DNA of 9,358 nucleotides, from the NCBI GenBank assembly GCA_937911965.1, contig CALDPL010000122.1, positions 1-9,358 on the forward strand, in the 5' to 3' direction. Source of the stretch: an uncultured Allomuricauda sp. Lineage in GTDB: Bacteria > Bacteroidota > Bacteroidia > Flavobacteriales > Flavobacteriaceae. The position numbers were made by a program, and so were the translations under genes. Each line of letters starts with the position of its first letter. The first letter of the stretch is position 1. Below, in pieces: positions 1 through 6,379 of the stretch. A model generated the notes under the pieces. The model saw only the letters and a list, made by a program, of their open reading frames with translations, did not search any database and was not told the DNA's origin.

Positions 1-5
1 CGCGT

Positions 6-95
6 ATGACCATCACGATGTTCAAGGGGAAGCTCCACCGCCTCACGGTGACGGAAGCCGACCTCTACTACGAAGGCTCCATCACGCTCGATGGG
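6..95 (+). pseudogene. panD: 5' fragment of aspartate 1-decarboxylase (PanD), fused to foreign sequence
   Basis: The first about 29 codons encode the N-terminus of PanD, the pyruvoyl enzyme that makes beta-alanine from aspartate for pantothenate. Visible family marks are the KGKLHR segment (Lys9, His11), the VTEADL stretch, and Tyr22-Glu23-Gly24-Ser25, which places the self-cleavage pair Gly24-Ser25 at the same residue numbers as in E. coli PanD. After residue 29 the homology stops abruptly and the reading frame continues as an ABC transporter fragment, so about three quarters of the enzyme is missing. Third codon positions are almost all G or C, unlike the flavobacterial genes in the rest of the window, so this piece probably comes from another genome. 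The shared bases around 75-94 can encode both proteins, so the exact breakpoint cannot be placed. The identification is good; the fragment is not a functional gene. Confidence 0.7.
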
Positions 96-184
96 GTGAA
101 TCTCCAAGACCTGGATATGAAAACCCTTACCAAACATATCGTGATGGTGACCCAAGAGTCCTACCTGTTTTCCGGTTCGGTGGC
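78..184 (+). pseudogene. Internal fragment of an ABC exporter nucleotide-binding domain
   Basis: Codons 25 to about 60 of the 84-codon open frame that starts at base 6 match the stretch between Walker A and the Q-loop of ABC exporters (MsbA/ABCB type). The order is a GSITLDG beta-strand, a DLDMKTL segment, then VMVTQES with the Q-loop glutamine (Gln50 of the frame) followed by YLFSGSV. There is no Walker A, signature motif or Walker B, so it is a piece of about 35 residues. It begins inside sequence shared with panD and ends inside sequence shared with the opposite-strand adenosyltransferase gene. The residues after about 60, up to the stop at 258-260, are antisense to that gene and are not protein-coding homology. 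Codon use is less GC-biased than in the panD piece and closer to the rest of the window. The domain assignment rests on motif recognition only. Confidence 0.6.
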
Positions 185-397
185 CAGAATGGAGCCCATC
201 GTGAACAGTTTTAACTGGATCAGGGCCAACATTTCCTTGGAATGTGAATCAATGGGCTGATCGCGCAACAATCCCAAATGCGCATTGAGCTCATCCACTG
301 TGCCATAGCTATCGATACGGATGTGGTGTTTGGGCACCCTTTTGCCCGTAAAGAGAGAGGTCGTGCCCTTATCCCCGGTCTTGGTGTATATTTTCAT
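161..397 (-). CDS. Cob(I)alamin adenosyltransferase, PduO type (3' end missing)
   Basis: This encodes the N-terminal about 76 residues of a PduO-type corrinoid adenosyltransferase, which transfers the 5'-deoxyadenosyl group of ATP to cob(I)alamin to make coenzyme B12. Family marks are the N-terminal [16 protein letters not shown] nucleotide-binding segment, the [23 protein letters not shown] region, and the [10 protein letters not shown] strand. Homologs are about 180-190 residues, so the C-terminal half, with the RRAER-type motif, is absent. Homology ends near base 170; the last codons and the TAG at 161-163 come from the joined ABC transporter sequence. The ATG at 397 is preceded by an A-rich AAAGAAG about 9 bases upstream. 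It is probably the last gene of the minus-strand group that includes the 51-residue membrane protein 45 bases upstream. The truncation is best explained by the chimeric left edge rather than by gene decay. Confidence 0.85.
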   Translation of the reverse strand: MKIYTKTGDKGTTSLFTGKRVPKHHIRIDSYGTVDELNAHLGLLRDQPIDSHSKEMLALIQLKLFTMGSILATEPENR

Positions 398-442
398 GTG
401 GTATGCTTCTTTAATTGGTAGGTGGTCCCCAGTGCCCGGGAA

Positions 443-598
443 TCATTCGCGGGAGCTGTGCTTGCGCTTGCCCTCCATAAAACTTCTGGATTTCCGGCGT
501 TTGGACCTGCTTCTGTTCCTGTAGATAATGATCAGGTAGACCACGGCCAACACGCCGAGGACATACCAAATGATGTTGCCTGTCATACTATTTTCCAT
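443..598 (-). CDS. Small basic single-pass membrane protein (51 aa), unknown function
   Basis: This short frame has an ATG at 598 (a second ATG lies at residue 5) and a TGA at 443-445. The product starts with a polar MENSMTGN, has one strongly hydrophobic stretch at about residues 8-26 (IIWYVLGVLAVVYLIII), and ends in a tail very rich in Arg, Lys and Ser (residues 27-51). By the positive-inside rule the tail should face the cytoplasm. It lies 16 bases after the methyltransferase-like gene and 45 bases before the adenosyltransferase gene, on the same strand, so it fills what would otherwise be an unexplained gap of over 200 bases. There is no strong Shine-Dalgarno sequence, only an AT-rich upstream stretch, as is common in Bacteroidota. 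I recognise no family. Overlapping plus-strand frames here look like shadows. Coding status rests on the helix-plus-tail pattern and on spacing. Confidence 0.6.
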   Translation of the reverse strand: MENSMTGNIIWYVLGVLAVVYLIIIYRNRSRSKRRKSRSFMEGKRKHSSRE

Positions 599-614
599 AC
601 TTAAAAATAAGGCA

Positions 615-1115
615 TTAAATCCGGACTTTAAAATGTTCCTTTTGCTGTTCCCTTCTGATAAATAGGATTCCGCAGTGGTATAGGTCCATGCTGACGCTGA
701 TTTGGGGCAGGGCGATCAGGGAGTTCCACAACTGTAGCTTTTGCGGGTTCGACCGGATGCCATCGATCAGGATCATGCTGTCATTGTGCAGCCTCCCCTT
801 GGACAGCAGGGTGTTGAATTCCGAAACTCTCAATTGCTCGAACAAGAGCAGATCCAAGGGATCCTTGTCAAATCGGATCGTGGAATCGACTTTCAGCATC
901 CGCTGCCTTAGGGAAACCCGATTCCCGATGCGGATATTTTTGGCCTCGAAATATTTTTGGCACTTCAAAAGAACGTCCAAGGTCCTGTTGCGGTCCATTC
1001 TCGGTTTTCTGTACAGGCACCGGGTCACAAGCCCATAGACAAAGGGGGAATGCAACCCGTATTGGTTGGTGGATTCCAACAGAAATCGAATATATGCCGC
1101 AATTCCAAAAAGCAT
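615..1115 (-). CDS. Shortened class I methyltransferase-like protein lacking the SAM-binding core
   Basis: The 166-residue product resembles the ends of a flavobacterial family annotated as class I SAM-dependent methyltransferase, usually about 240-250 residues. The N-terminus has the family segment NQYGLHSPFVYGLVTRCLY (residues 17-35). The C-terminus has HNDSMILIDGI (110-120), LPQISVSMDLYHCGILFIRREQQ (136-158) and the terminal KEHFKVRI. The middle (about residues 36-95) is short and shows no glycine-rich E/DxGxGxG motif I and no acidic residue at the end of strand 2, so SAM binding is unlikely. The frame is open without a stop. The ATG at 1115 is 16 bases after the ABC-F stop and the downstream small gene starts 16 bases after this stop, so it sits in an operon. 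It may be a non-catalytic relic or a repurposed scaffold. The family link is by recall of conserved ends; the missing core is seen directly. Confidence 0.7.
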   Translation of the reverse strand: MLFGIAAYIRFLLESTNQYGLHSPFVYGLVTRCLYRKPRMDRNRTLDVLLKCQKYFEAKNIRIGNRVSLRQRMLKVDSTIRFDKDPLDLLLFEQLRVSEFNTLLSKGRLHNDSMILIDGIRSNPQKLQLWNSLIALPQISVSMDLYHCGILFIRREQQKEHFKVRI

Positions 1116-1131
1116 GTTTCAACCAAATTGA

Positions 1132-3006
1132 TTACTCCTCCATCCGGGAGGAGAGTTCGAACCAACGTTCGGTCTTTTGATCGATGGCATCGGTGACCTC
1201 CCTGAGCTCCACCGATAAACTGTCGATCTCTTCCCCTTTGAGCCCGGGCTGCGCAAAGCTGTTCTGCAGCCCCAACTTCCTTTCCTCCAAATTCTGTATG
1301 TCCTTTTCCAACTGTTTGTATTCCCTTTGTTCCATATAGGACAACCCGATCCTTTCCCGATCCCTTCCCTTGGATTTTTCGGTCTTTTCCTGGGCAAGGT
1401 CCCTCTGCTCCCTTCTTTCGAGCTCCTGACTGCCGGCATATACCCGGTAATCCGTATAGTTTCCGGGAAAATCCTCTATGGTTCCGTCCCCTTGGAAAAT
1501 GAAGAGATGGTCCACGATCTTGTCCATGAAATAGCGGTCGTGGGAGACCACGATCAGGCAGCCCGGAAAATCCAACAAAAACCCTTCCAAGACGTTCAGG
1601 GTCACGATATCCAGGTCGTTGGTCGGTTCGTCCAGGATCAAGAAATTGGGATTTTGGATCAGCACGGTACAGAGGTAGAGGCGTTTTCGTTCCCCCCCAC
1701 TGAGTTTTTCCACAAAGTCGTATTGTTTTTTCCGATCGAACAGAAAGCGTTCCAACAATTGCTGGGCGGAAATCTGCTTCCCTTTTTTCAAGGGGATATA
1801 ATCCCCGAATTCCCGGATGACATCGATGACCTTCTGTCCTTCCTTGACGGCAATGCCCTTTTGGGTGTAGTAGCCAAACTTTACGGTGTCCCCCACAACG
1901 ACCTTTCCGCTGTCCACGGCCTCCCTTTGGGTGATCAGGTCCAGGAAGGTCGATTTGCCCGTGCCGTTCTTTCCAATGATGCCCACGCGTTCCCCTTTTC
2001 CAAAGGTGTAATCGAATTTGTTGAGAATGGTCTTCTCCCCATAGGCCTTGGATATTTTGTGCAATTCCAGGATTTTGCTGCCCAGGCGTTCCATATTGAG
2101 CTCGAGCTCGACCTGATGGTCTTTTTTTCGGGCCAGGGCCCTTTGTTTTATTTCCTTGAAATCATCGATCCGGGATTTTGATTTTGTGGTCCTTGCCTTG
2201 GGCTGCCTGCGGATCCAATCCAGTTCCTTTTTGTACAGCAGTTTTGATTTGTGCTGTTCCACCGTCTCCCGTTCCATACGGGCCTCCTTCTCGTTCAGAT
2301 AATAGGAGTAATTGCCCTTGTAGGTATAGAGCTGGTTGTTGTCCAGTTCGATGATCTCATTACAGATCCGATCCAGAAAGTAGCGGTCGTGGGTGACCAT
2401 GAACAGGGAAATGCTCTCCTTGCTGAAATAGGCCTCCAGCCACTCGATCATTTCCAGGTCCAGATGGTTGGTGGGCTCATCCATGATCAATAGGTCGGGC
2501 TTGCCCAGCAGGGCATTGGCCAGGGCCAGGCGCTTTCGTTGCCCCCCGGAAAGGGTGGAGACCTTCGCGTCGAGGTCCGTGAGCTGCAATTTGAACAGGA
2601 TCTGTTTGTACTGGGTCTCAAAATCCCAGGCATTGTGCCGTTCCATGGCCTCAAAAGCCCTTTGGTAGGCCGCTTCGTCCCCGGGGTTTTCCACTGCTTT
2701 TTCATAGGCGGCTATGATCTTGAGAATCTCGTTGTCCGTGGACAATATGGTCTGTTCCACGCTCAAGCCTGGATCCAAGGGAGGGTCCTGTTCCAAAAAG
2801 GAAAGCTTGATGTCCTTTCTCATGGTGACCTGCCCCGTTTCACCGCTGTCCTTGCCGGCCATGATGTTCAGGATCGAGGTCTTTCCGCTGCCGTTCTTCG
2901 CGATCAGGGCAATTTTTTGATCTTTGTTGATCCCAAAGGAAATTCCGGAGAAAAGCAGCAGTTCCCCATAGGATTTCGATATGTTTTCGACGTTCAGTAA
3001 ATTCAT
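1132..3006 (-). CDS. ABC-F family ATPase, Uup-like (two ATP-binding domains)
   Basis: This 624-residue soluble protein has two ABC domains in tandem and no membrane segments, the ABC-F layout. Domain 1 has Walker A AKNGSGKT (36-43; the first Gly is Ala, which I recall as usual in Bacteroidota Uup proteins), signature LSGGQ (152-156), Walker B with DEPTNHLD (176-183) and switch His206. A basic linker with RRQPKARTTKSKSR (266-279) follows. Domain 2 has GKNGTGKS (345-352), LSGGE (435-439), DEPTNDLD (459-466) and His489. Residues about 535-624 are charged and heptad-like, matching the C-terminal coiled coil of Uup that binds nucleic acid in E. coli. ABC-F proteins act on ribosomes or, for Uup, are linked to precise transposon excision and ribosome assembly; which applies here is inference. 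The ATG at 3006 begins MNLLNVENISKSYG, a normal N-terminus. It is probably cotranscribed with the downstream methyltransferase-like gene, 16 bases away. Confidence 0.93.
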   Translation of the reverse strand: MNLLNVENISKSYGELLLFSGISFGINKDQKIALIAKNGSGKTSILNIMAGKDSGETGQVTMRKDIKLSFLEQDPPLDPGLSVEQTILSTDNEILKIIAAYEKAVENPGDEAAYQRAFEAMERHNAWDFETQYKQILFKLQLTDLDAKVSTLSGGQRKRLALANALLGKPDLLIMDEPTNHLDLEMIEWLEAYFSKESISLFMVTHDRYFLDRICNEIIELDNNQLYTYKGNYSYYLNEKEARMERETVEQHKSKLLYKKELDWIRRQPKARTTKSKSRIDDFKEIKQRALARKKDHQVELELNMERLGSKILELHKISKAYGEKTILNKFDYTFGKGERVGIIGKNGTGKSTFLDLITQREAVDSGKVVVGDTVKFGYYTQKGIAVKEGQKVIDVIREFGDYIPLKKGKQISAQQLLERFLFDRKKQYDFVEKLSGGERKRLYLCTVLIQNPNFLILDEPTNDLDIVTLNVLEGFLLDFPGCLIVVSHDRYFMDKIVDHLFIFQGDGTIEDFPGNYTDYRVYAGSQELERREQRDLAQEKTEKSKGRDRERIGLSYMEQREYKQLEKDIQNLEERKLGLQNSFAQPGLKGEEIDSLSVELREVTDAIDQKTERWFELSSRMEE

Positions 3007-3225
3007 GGAAATGGATGAAATATTTTGAAATGTGCAATTTCCGGTCCCTGTCCCTTTTTCATGCCGTGATCCCTATTCTTCCTTCCCCTTTTCAAAGCAA
3101 CAAAATACCGGGCTGCTAAAATAGCCTTTATGCGTCGATTATCCCGTATTTGGACCCTGGGGCATTTACTGCAATGGCCCGGGCCAATGGAAGGTCGCTT
3201 CCGGTATTCCAATACATCAATGGCA
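3007..3225. other. Intergenic stretch with a cluster of inverted repeats
   Basis: No gene is supported here; the short open frames lack recognisable homology. The part next to the DUF4105 stop holds three inverted repeats: an 8-base pair of arms GGTATTCC (3203-3210) and GGAATACC (3235-3242, inside the DUF4105 gene end), a small hairpin GGAAG-GTCG-CTTCC (3189-3202), and the 12-base palindrome TGGCCCGGGCCA (3175-3186). None is followed by a run of T on the minus strand, so this is not a standard intrinsic terminator. The stretch nearer the ABC-F start is AT-richer and may hold its promoter, but I found no exact match to the Bacteroidota TAnnTTTG element. Confidence 0.45.
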
Positions 3226-4410
3226 TCACAAACCGGAATACCTGATCATATAGGCGTAGCGGATCGCCAGGGCCGCGATCAGGGGAATGAATACAGGGGA
3301 AAACTCCTGGATCCCGAACATCCAAAACACCAGGCCCAGGCCGATGAGGCCCAAGGCGGCCCACAGGTATTTCGCGGACCAAGGGGGCAGTCGGTCCCCA
3401 AAGGCAAAGACGAAGGCAAAGATCGCATTCAGGGGGAAGGCCCATAGTACGTTGAAGTTCATGGGTGTCGAAGTGTGTTGGGTCCCAAACCAGAGGACCA
3501 ATAAAAAGCAGCCGACAAAACCCGTGATCGACATCAACCCAAAATCCAACCAGCGGCTTCGGGTCTTATGGGTGTGGTCGAAATAGGTGATGGCCAGGGT
3601 AAAGGCCAGGAGTATCAAGAACCAGAACAAGGGGGAAAGGGGAAAAAAACCCTGCTGCACGGGCTGGCCGTAATCCAGGATGGTGCGCTCCCTCTTGACC
3701 AGGGGACGGTCGTGAAACCTGGTGTTGCGAAGTTGTTCCATGGCGTAGGTGGGAAGGAACATATGCTCCTGTACCGTGGCCTTTCGGTCCACCACCGATC
3801 CAAAAGCCAGGTCAATGCCCAGCATGGCCCAGGAATTGGTCTTGAGAAACTGCCTGACCAATTGCCTAAAGGTGTAGCGCCTTTCCAAGTGGGAACCGTC
3901 AAAGACTATGGCATCCCCGAACTGCTGTTTCAAGATCACCCCGCTGATGCTGGAACAATTGTTCAATAGGGGGTCGTAGAGGTAATCCCTGTTTTGGGGA
4001 AGGTGGTTGTATTCAAAAAAGGCGAGCAATTGGTTGCGCTCCTTTAGGTCCAGGTCCAAGATTTGTTCCTTTACCCAGCGTTTTTCCAATTCGTATTCGA
4101 ACAGAAAATCGTCAAAGCTCCTCCTGGAGAGGGAGTAGATCATCTTGCCCTTGACGAAGTTCAGGTAGAAGTTGGGCCTGTTAAAATCAAAGGTTCCGTA
4201 ATTATAGACCTGGTCCAGGCCAAGTCCGGGATCCTGTACCCTGAAGGCCGTATGGCCAAATGCGGAATAGAGTTCCTCCCCAGGGGCGCAGGTCAACATG
4301 CTGATCTTTGATTTTTCGGTCAGGGGTATGCCTTGGGAAAAGAGGGCATTTCCCAAAAGAAGGGAAAATAGGACTGTAAAAAGGGTTTTTGGTCTTTGGC
4401 TGAAATTCAT
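3226..4410 (-). CDS. DUF4105 / Lnb N-terminal periplasmic domain membrane protein
   Basis: From the ATG at 4410 the product is 394 residues. A signal peptide (about 1-26, MNFSQRPKTLFTVLFSLLLG, ending near LFSQG) is followed by a periplasmic DUF4105 domain. Its typical segments are LTCAPGEELYSAFGHTAFRV (39-58, with His53), VYNYGTFDFNRPNFYLNFVKG (68-88) and YDPLLNNCSS (145-154, with Cys152). About five hydrophobic segments follow at roughly 260-277, 288-309, 318-338, 348-366 and 370-388. DUF4105 is the periplasmic domain of Lnb, the lyso-form lipoprotein transacylase of Gram-positives, in which a Cys/His pair is thought to act. A lipoprotein acylation role here is inference, but His53 and Cys152 fit it. 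An upstream ATG at 4458 would add 16 residues and place the start 33 bases from the divergent pssA, so I prefer 4410, which gives a clean signal peptide. Confidence 0.85.
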   Translation of the reverse strand: MNFSQRPKTLFTVLFSLLLGNALFSQGIPLTEKSKISMLTCAPGEELYSAFGHTAFRVQDPGLGLDQVYNYGTFDFNRPNFYLNFVKGKMIYSLSRRSFDDFLFEYELEKRWVKEQILDLDLKERNQLLAFFEYNHLPQNRDYLYDPLLNNCSSISGVILKQQFGDAIVFDGSHLERRYTFRQLVRQFLKTNSWAMLGIDLAFGSVVDRKATVQEHMFLPTYAMEQLRNTRFHDRPLVKRERTILDYGQPVQQGFFPLSPLFWFLILLAFTLAITYFDHTHKTRSRWLDFGLMSITGFVGCFLLVLWFGTQHTSTPMNFNVLWAFPLNAIFAFVFAFGDRLPPWSAKYLWAALGLIGLGLVFWMFGIQEFSPVFIPLIAALAIRYAYMIRYSGL

Positions 4411-4490
4411 CAGCGCAAATATCACAATTATTACGGCACGGCCGAACTTCTGGGACAAACAGTTTGGATTTTAGGTTATTTTTACAAAAA
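4411..4490. promoter_or_regulatory. Divergent intergenic region between the DUF4105 gene and pssA
   Basis: These 80 bases separate two divergent starts (ATG at 4410 on minus, ATG at 4491 on plus) and must hold both promoters unless these start within the genes. The half next to pssA is AT-rich, with TATTTTTA 7 bases upstream of its ATG, a one-mismatch copy of the Bacteroidota TAnnTTTG element that sits too close to the start and lacks a well-spaced TTTG. No promoter can be placed exactly. Confidence 0.35.
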
Positions 4491-5234
4491 ATGAGTCGGA
4501 TGAGAACCTATATCCCCAACTTTTTTACCATGCTCAACCTAGGGAGCGGATGTGTGGCCACGGTATTTGCGGTACTGGGCAAATTGGAATGGGCGGCACT
4601 TTTTGTGTTCCTTGGGATATTCTTTGATTTTTTTGACGGCCTGGCCGCCCGGGCCCTCAAGGTCCAAAGCGAACTTGGGGTCCAATTGGATTCCCTGGCC
4701 GATATGGTCACCAGCGGGCTGGTCCCCGGCCTGGTGATGTTCCAATTGCTCAATATGGCGGGACGTGGCGGCTGGAACCTGGGCTTTTTGGGCCATGATA
4801 TGGAAATGACCCTGCTGCCGTTTTTGGGTTTTGCCATTACCCTGGCCTCGGCCTATCGATTGGCCAAGTTCAATCTTGATGAAAACCAGACTTCCTCCTT
4901 TGTGGGGCTGCCCACCCCGGCCAATGCCCTGATGATACTTTCCCTGCCCCTGATCTTGTTGCACCACAACAACGATTGGCTCAATTCCTTGATCCTGAAT
5001 CCCTGGTTTTTGATCGGCCTGACCCTTTTGAGCAGTTATCTGTTGAACGCCCCGATCGCTCTTTTTGCACTGAAATTCAAGAATTTTGGGTTTGGGGACA
5101 ATTGGCTGCGCTACCTTTTTCTTATTGGGAGCCTGATCATGTTGTTGACCTTGAAGTTTTTGGCCATTCCCCTGATCATTATTTTCTATATCCTGGCCTC
5201 CTTTTTGATGCCCAAGGAACCTTCTGTGGACTAA
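4491..5234 (+). CDS. pssA: CDP-diacylglycerol--serine O-phosphatidyltransferase
   Basis: This integral membrane enzyme joins CDP-diacylglycerol and serine to give phosphatidylserine, the precursor of phosphatidylethanolamine, at the inner membrane. The 247-residue product has the complete CDP-alcohol phosphotransferase motif DG-x2-AR-x8-G-x3-D-x3-D: Asp49, Gly50, Ala53, Arg54, Gly63, Asp67, Asp71. The N-terminal [17 protein letters not shown] segment is typical of PssA, and several further hydrophobic helices fill the rest (roughly 85-105, 110-125, 145-165, 172-195, 205-240). The frame is open from a TTG at 4464, but the ATG at 4491 (or the ATG at 4500) gives the usual N-terminus. The gene is transcribed alone, diverging from the DUF4105 gene and converging on lptB. 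Its TAA overlaps the lptB stop by 4 bases. Other CDP-alcohol transferases (PgsA type) are less likely given the N-terminal segment. Confidence 0.92.
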   Translation: MSRMRTYIPNFFTMLNLGSGCVATVFAVLGKLEWAALFVFLGIFFDFFDGLAARALKVQSELGVQLDSLADMVTSGLVPGLVMFQLLNMAGRGGWNLGFLGHDMEMTLLPFLGFAITLASAYRLAKFNLDENQTSSFVGLPTPANALMILSLPLILLHHNNDWLNSLILNPWFLIGLTLLSSYLLNAPIALFALKFKNFGFGDNWLRYLFLIGSLIMLLTLKFLAIPLIIIFYILASFLMPKEPSVD

Positions 5235-5971
5235 AAATCCAATTTTTTCTCCCGGAGCTGGAAGTTCTGCCCCAAATAGACCTTTCGCACCATTTCGTCC
5301 ATGGCCAGTTCCTCGGGGACGCCGGCCTTTAGGATGCCCCCCTCGAACATGAGGTAAGATCGTTCGGTGATCGCAAGGGTCTCCTGCACATTGTGGTCCG
5401 TGATCAGGATGCCGATGTTTTTGTCCTTGAGCTGGGCCACGATCCTCTGTATGTCCTCGACGGCCACTGGATCCACTCCCGCAAAGGGTTCGTCCAATAG
5501 GATGAACTTGGGGTCGGTGGCCAGGGCACGGGCAATTTCGGTACGCCGTCGCTCGCCCCCGGAAAGGAGGTCGCCCCGGTTTTTGCGGATATGACCCAGG
5601 CCGAACTCGTCGATCAGAGACTCCATTTTCATATGCTGTTCCTTCTTGCTGAGCTTGGTGAGCTGTAGGACGCTCAGGATGTTCTTTTCAATGCTGAGTT
5701 TCCGGAACACAGAGGCCTCTTGTGCCAGATAGCCAATGCCGTGTTGTGCCCGTTTGTACATCGGAAATCCGGTGATGTCGGTCTTGTCCAAATAGATGGA
5801 ACCCCCGTTGGGCTTGATAAGACCCACAATCATGTAGAAGGAGGTCGTTTTTCCGGCCCCGTTGGGTCCCAAAAGCCCCACGATTTCCCCTTGGTTGACT
5901 TCCAGGGAGATTCCCTTGACCACCTTTCGGCCCCTATAGGCCTTCATGATATTTTCTGCGCGTAGCTTCAT
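5231..5971 (-). CDS. lptB: LPS export ABC transporter ATPase LptB
   Basis: LptB is the cytoplasmic ATPase of the LptB2FG complex, which extracts lipopolysaccharide from the inner membrane and drives it across the Lpt bridge. The 246-residue single-domain protein has Walker A GPNGAGKT (35-42), Q-loop Gln84 in [13 protein letters not shown], signature LSGGE (136-140) followed by [11 protein letters not shown], Walker B FILLDE (157-161) with the LptB-like EPFAGVDP, and switch His193 in [10 protein letters not shown]. The QEASVFRKL and ITDHNVRE-type segments distinguish LptB from branched-chain amino acid ATPases such as LivG. The ATG at 5971 is 57 bases after the carboxymuconolactone decarboxylase gene on the same strand, making it the last gene of the kdsD operon, a sensible place given that kdsD supplies the Kdo of the same lipopolysaccharide. 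Its TAG overlaps the pssA stop on the other strand. Confidence 0.93.
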   Translation of the reverse strand: MKLRAENIMKAYRGRKVVKGISLEVNQGEIVGLLGPNGAGKTTSFYMIVGLIKPNGGSIYLDKTDITGFPMYKRAQHGIGYLAQEASVFRKLSIEKNILSVLQLTKLSKKEQHMKMESLIDEFGLGHIRKNRGDLLSGGERRRTEIARALATDPKFILLDEPFAGVDPVAVEDIQRIVAQLKDKNIGILITDHNVQETLAITERSYLMFEGGILKAGVPEELAMDEMVRKVYLGQNFQLREKKLDF

Positions 5972-6028
5972 AGGATTCGGCCAAAACTAAACATAATCTT
6001 TCTCCAATGGGCCCAATTTTGGATTTTT

Positions 6029-6379
6029 TTAGGCTTCCCCTTCCTCCAGGGCTTCCCAGAATTCATAGGCCCGACGCAGGTGGGGCACCACTATGGTTCC
6101 CCCCACCAAGGTGGCGATGCCCAGGGTCTCCATGACCTCCTCCTTGTTGGCGCCGGCCTTTTTCGAGGCCTCCAAATGGTACTTTACACAATCGTCGCAG
6201 CGCAGAACGGCGGAGGCGACCAGACCCAACAGTTCCTTGGTCTTTACATCCAGAGCCCCGGCCATATAGGCATTGGTATCCAGATTGAAGATTCGCTTAA
6301 TGAGCTTGTTGTCCCCCTCCAGGAGCTTTTCGTTCATCTTGGAACGATAGGCATTGAACTCCTCCACTTTATTTGCCAT
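6029..6379 (-). CDS. Carboxymuconolactone decarboxylase / AhpD-like family protein
   Basis: This 116-residue protein has the AhpD-like core: KTKELLGLVASAVLRCDDCVKYH with Glu49, Cys61, Cys64 and His68, the Glu...CxxCxxxH pattern of thiol-active members, followed by a helix GANKEEVMETLGIATLVGG. Members with this pattern are peroxidase or disulfide-relay proteins rather than true decarboxylases, so a redox role is likely, with the partner unknown. The frame is open up to an ATG at 6442, but that extension lies in the tatC tail; the ATG at 6379 (MANKVEEFNAYRSKMNEKL) gives a normal start. That start overlaps the end of tatC by 11 bases, so translation is probably coupled. lptB follows after 57 bases. 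The family assignment is firm; the substrate is not known. Confidence 0.88.
   Translation of the reverse strand: MANKVEEFNAYRSKMNEKLLEGDNKLIKRIFNLDTNAYMAGALDVKTKELLGLVASAVLRCDDCVKYHLEASKKAGANKEEVMETLGIATLVGGTIVVPHLRRAYEFWEALEEGEA

Noticed and set aside
1..260. The 84-codon left-edge frame as a genuine new fusion gene
   Set aside because: It carries only fragments of PanD and of an ABC domain, lacks every catalytic part of both, and ends in antisense sequence of another gene.
1327..2181. Long plus-strand open frame (284 codons) opposite the ABC-F gene
   Set aside because: It is antisense to a well-supported gene, has no recognisable motif, and its openness follows from the codon bias of the real gene.
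4411..4458. A 16-residue N-terminal extension of the DUF4105 protein from the ATG at 4458
   Set aside because: The ATG at 4410 gives a clean signal peptide, and the extension would occupy most of the short divergent promoter region.
4464..4490. A TTG start for pssA at 4464
   Set aside because: It adds residues not expected in PssA and runs through the AT-rich promoter region; the ATG at 4491 gives the normal N-terminus.
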